From assembly GCA_016712505.1 (NCBI GenBank), contig JADJQY010000040.1, positions 186,001 to 250,000 of the forward strand: a stretch of 64,000 bases of DNA. The letters are read 5' to 3'. Below, in pieces: positions 61,967 through 64,000 of this stretch. The notes below the pieces were generated by a model. It did no database searches, was not told the origin of the DNA, and saw nothing but the letters and a program-made list of their open reading frames with translations. Each line of letters opens with the position of its first letter. Positions within the stretch are counted from its first letter, which is position 1. Source of the stretch: Candidatus Eiseniibacteriota bacterium. GTDB lineage: Bacteria; Eisenbacteria; RBG-16-71-46; CAIMUX01. A program made the position numbers and the translations under genes.

Positions 61967-62721
61967 CTATTTCGTGATCGCGACTCTTGCAACGCGCTCG
62001 CCCTGCGGGGTAACTACGACCACCCAGTAGAGGCCGCTCGGGGCGTTGCGCGCTGCCAGCCAGGTCGCACGTTCCTCGCGGATGAAGTCGCGCGCAACCA
62101 CTCGACCGGAAACGTCCAGAAGGCGGACGGAGAGTTCCGATCCGCCGACTGAACCAGCAGCTTCGACTCGCACCGCGTCGCGACCTCGATCATAGGAAGC
62201 GCGCACGCTCAGATCATCCCCGACAGGTCCGTTAGCTAGGGTCGATGGTTCGGTTATGAAAGTGTAGTCGAACTTGGGAAGCTGCGCAGAGGAACCACAT
62301 GCACCTTGCCCGGGCACGGCGAGTGGGAACCACCCCAGGCATGGGCCGCCCTCGTACTCGAAGACCTTGTACGTGTAAGTGTACATCGTGATCGAGTTGG
62401 CCCCGAGCGTAGACAGATCCGGCTCGATGTAGGATGTCAAGAGTCGCGCGTCGATCTTCGAGTCGTTCGGGAATCCAGTCGAAATCCGCGGGCGGCCCCA
62501 CGCGTCGATGACCGTTTCGTTCATTCCCTTGGCGCTGAAGGAGGCGGTAATCGTCAGGCGAAACACTTGGACATAGAAGTTCGCAAAACTATCGACTGTT
62601 CCATTGAATGGTGTATTGGCGAACGACTGGGTTCTGAACCCGAGCGACGTCGCCGCGAACGACGCCGTGCTTGCGTGGTACACTTTGTTCGGTGATGAGA
62701 CGTAGTCAATCGCTTGATCTA
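61967..62721 (-). pseudogene. 3' part of a secreted subtilase (S8) gene, interrupted by IS630 element
   Basis: The fragment ends with the sorting-type domain (VRLLDVSGRVVARD, SGLYWVVVVTPQGERVA). Its upstream end is the left IS630 border; the apparent Met at 62734 lies in the element. Past the element, bases 63922-64000 on minus read LLNTAEDLGASGRDHVFGHGQ, then LRL, which runs into DQAIDYVSSPNKVYH here, once one TA is removed. That is the typical end of a subtilisin catalytic domain. The catalytic domain itself lies beyond the window. The insertion separates it from the C-terminal domain. Confidence 0.82.
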
Positions 62722-63919
62722 AATCGCTTTGCATGATTCAAAATAACGATTCCCCTGAGGATGCCCGGGTGCGGGGATGAAGATCAAGCCTAGAAGCCGT
62801 AAGACCTCACCTGCCAGTCTGTTGTTGGTCCCAACCGACGACAAGGAGGTCTCACGATGTTCGATCTCGGACGTCTTTCCCGTCCGATCCGACGCCGCAT
62901 TATCCGAGCCAGTCAGAAGACCCGCAATGCCGATTTTCGGATCCGCTGCCGCTTGGTTTTGAAGATGGCGGAAGGGTTGAGCGCACACGCCGCCGCGATG
63001 GCCCTGGGTTGCGCCCCATCGACCGCTTGGAGAGTCGCCCTTCGCTTCCGCGCCGAAGGGGAGCAGGGCCTGCTCGATCGGCGGACGGAGAACGGGTCGC
63101 TCAAGGTCGACGAAGACGTTCGCGGCGGAATCCTCCAGATCGTGGTCGGCCGACCGGCTGATCATGGCTTTCAACGATCCACTTGGTCGCTCGAGGTCTT
63201 GGCTCAGGTGATTGCGAAAGAACTGAACGTTCGGCTCTCGCTTGGGCACTTGAGCAAGGTGATGCGCTCTCTCGGTGTGGTGCTCAAGCGGGCGCGACCG
63301 TTCGTCCGATGCCCCTGGAGCCGCCGTCGGCGCGAGGATCGGATCGCCGAGCTGCGCGCCTTGGCCGCCCACCGTGCCCGCCGCGAGGTCGTGCTCTTCG
63401 TCGACGAGATCGACATCCACAAGAACCCGCGGATCGGACCGGACTGGACGCTGCGGGGGCAGCAGCGTTACGTCGAGACTCCGGGTCGGAACGAGAAGCG
63501 CTACCTGGCTGGCGCATATGACCATGCCCAGGGTCGGCTGATCTACGTCGAAGGCGACCGGAAAGCGAGCTGGCTCTTCGTCCGTCTGCTTCATCTTCTG
63601 GCCTCGATCTATCACCGAACCAGGACAATCCACCTCATCCTCGACAACTACGTGATCCACAAGAGCCGCTGGGTCGAGAAGGCGCTGCGGGAGCTCGGCG
63701 GGCGGATCGAGTTGCACTTCCTGCCTCCTTACTGCCCCCCAGGAGAACCGGATCGAGCGGCTCTGGAAAGACGTGCACGACAACGTCACCCGCAACCACG
63801 ACAAGAAGACGATGATCGACCTGCTCGAAGCGATCTTCCAGTACCTCAGCACGCGGTTGAACACGCAGCGCGAACCGCTGGGCTGCTGAGGTGGTGTTGC
63901 GGAATCATGCAAAGCGATT
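62722..63919 (+). mobile_element. IS630-family insertion sequence, 1198 bp
   Basis: Perfect 18-bp inverted repeats AATCGCTTTGCATGATTC lie at 62722-62739 and, reversed, at 63902-63919. Each end is flanked by TA, the target duplication of IS630/Tc1-type elements. Removing the element and one TA rejoins the subtilase reading frame, which confirms both borders. Confidence 0.93.
62857..63889 (+). pseudogene. IS630-family transposase with one-base frameshift
   Basis: The ATG at 62857 has a perfect AAGGAGGT site six bases upstream. An HTH region (CRLVLKMAEGLSAHAAAMALG) is followed by a DDE core: LFVDEIDIHKNPRIG (first Asp), HLILDNYVIHKS (second Asp) and ENRIERLWKDV (Glu). The last motif is in the next frame. 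The C6 run at 63735-63740 has one C too many; with five the frame reads PPYCPQENRIERLW and ends at 63889 (about 343 aa). The uncorrected frame runs off the window. Could be an error, a decayed copy or programmed frameshifting. Confidence 0.85.
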
Positions 63920-63921
63920 TA

Positions 63922-64000
63922 GGCGCAACTGGCCGTGACCGAAGACATGGTCGCGCCCGGAGGCCCCCAGATCCTCAGCGGTATTCAGGAGCACGGCTCG
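63922..64000 (-). pseudogene. Subtilase fragment upstream of the IS630 insertion, continues past the window
   Basis: On minus this short stretch encodes NTAEDLGASGRDHVFGHGQ, the C-terminal signature of S8 peptidase catalytic domains (usually NTAxDLGxxGxDxxFGxG). It joins in frame with the fragment at 61967-62721. Confidence 0.8.

Noticed and set aside
1..64000. tRNA, rRNA or riboswitch genes
   Set aside because: No stretch with a convincing tRNA arm pattern, rRNA-like sequence or known riboswitch core was recognised by eye; a covariance-model search would be decisive.

Overview
This is a GC-rich bacterial chromosomal window with dense gene packing and many 4-bp stop/start overlaps. The gene content points to an uncultured-type bacterium of the FCB group, perhaps Candidatus Eisenbacteria or a relative. 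The grounds are multiheme cytochromes, several secreted proteins sharing a C-terminal FlgD/T9SS-like sorting domain, a DUF4912/GH57 glucan cluster and a kinase-ATPase-TPR protein. The taxonomy is inference. No tRNA, rRNA or CRISPR array was seen.

Layout. 1-5.2 kb: a 5'-truncated multiheme cytochrome c, an 11-heme cytochrome fused to a membrane cytochrome b, a membrane acyltransferase and an enoyl-CoA hydratase-like protein, nearly end to end. 5.4-12.1 kb (minus): a DUF2231 membrane protein, then a three-gene operon of PadR regulator, ABC ATPase and a FtsX-type permease fused to a secreted-type alpha/beta hydrolase. 12.3-20.9 kb: a secreted protein, a two-gene operon with a degenerate RelA/SpoT-like protein, a rhodanese-methyltransferase, a metallophosphoesterase, and a flavin oxidoreductase fused to a membrane ferredoxin. 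21.1-24.9 kb: a PD-(D/E)XK nuclease-like plus P-loop ATPase gene, a defence candidate, cut in two by an IS4-family element whose 10-bp target duplication and inverted repeats can be read exactly. 25.2-30.6 kb: a lipoprotein, a vanadium haloperoxidase-like lipoprotein, a frameshifted metalloprotease and MsrB-MsrA. 30.7-39.5 kb (minus): a glucan-processing cluster of two GH57 proteins, a Rho_N/DUF4912 protein and a secreted protein. 40.2-43.4 kb: a large frameshifted secreted protein. 43.7-47.5 kb: a divergent dual-specificity phosphatase and Ser/Thr kinase-ATPase-TPR protein. 47.5-56.3 kb (minus): a complete chemotaxis-type operon, cheB, STAS, cheY, cheA, cheW, MCP, a cheR-cheD fusion and a soluble MCP, preceded by a spermidine-synthase-like gene. 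57.4-64 kb: an IS3-family element, two secreted proteins and the 3' end of a subtilase interrupted by an IS630-family element.

Three themes recur. First, six secreted proteins end in a similar beta-sandwich domain, implying a shared export or anchoring route. Second, short tandem repeats occur at about a dozen places, mostly in frame, plus one 8 x 17-bp array next to the start of a GH57 gene. Third, three genes carry apparent one-base frameshifts in C/G runs; these may be assembly errors and should be checked before biological meaning is given.
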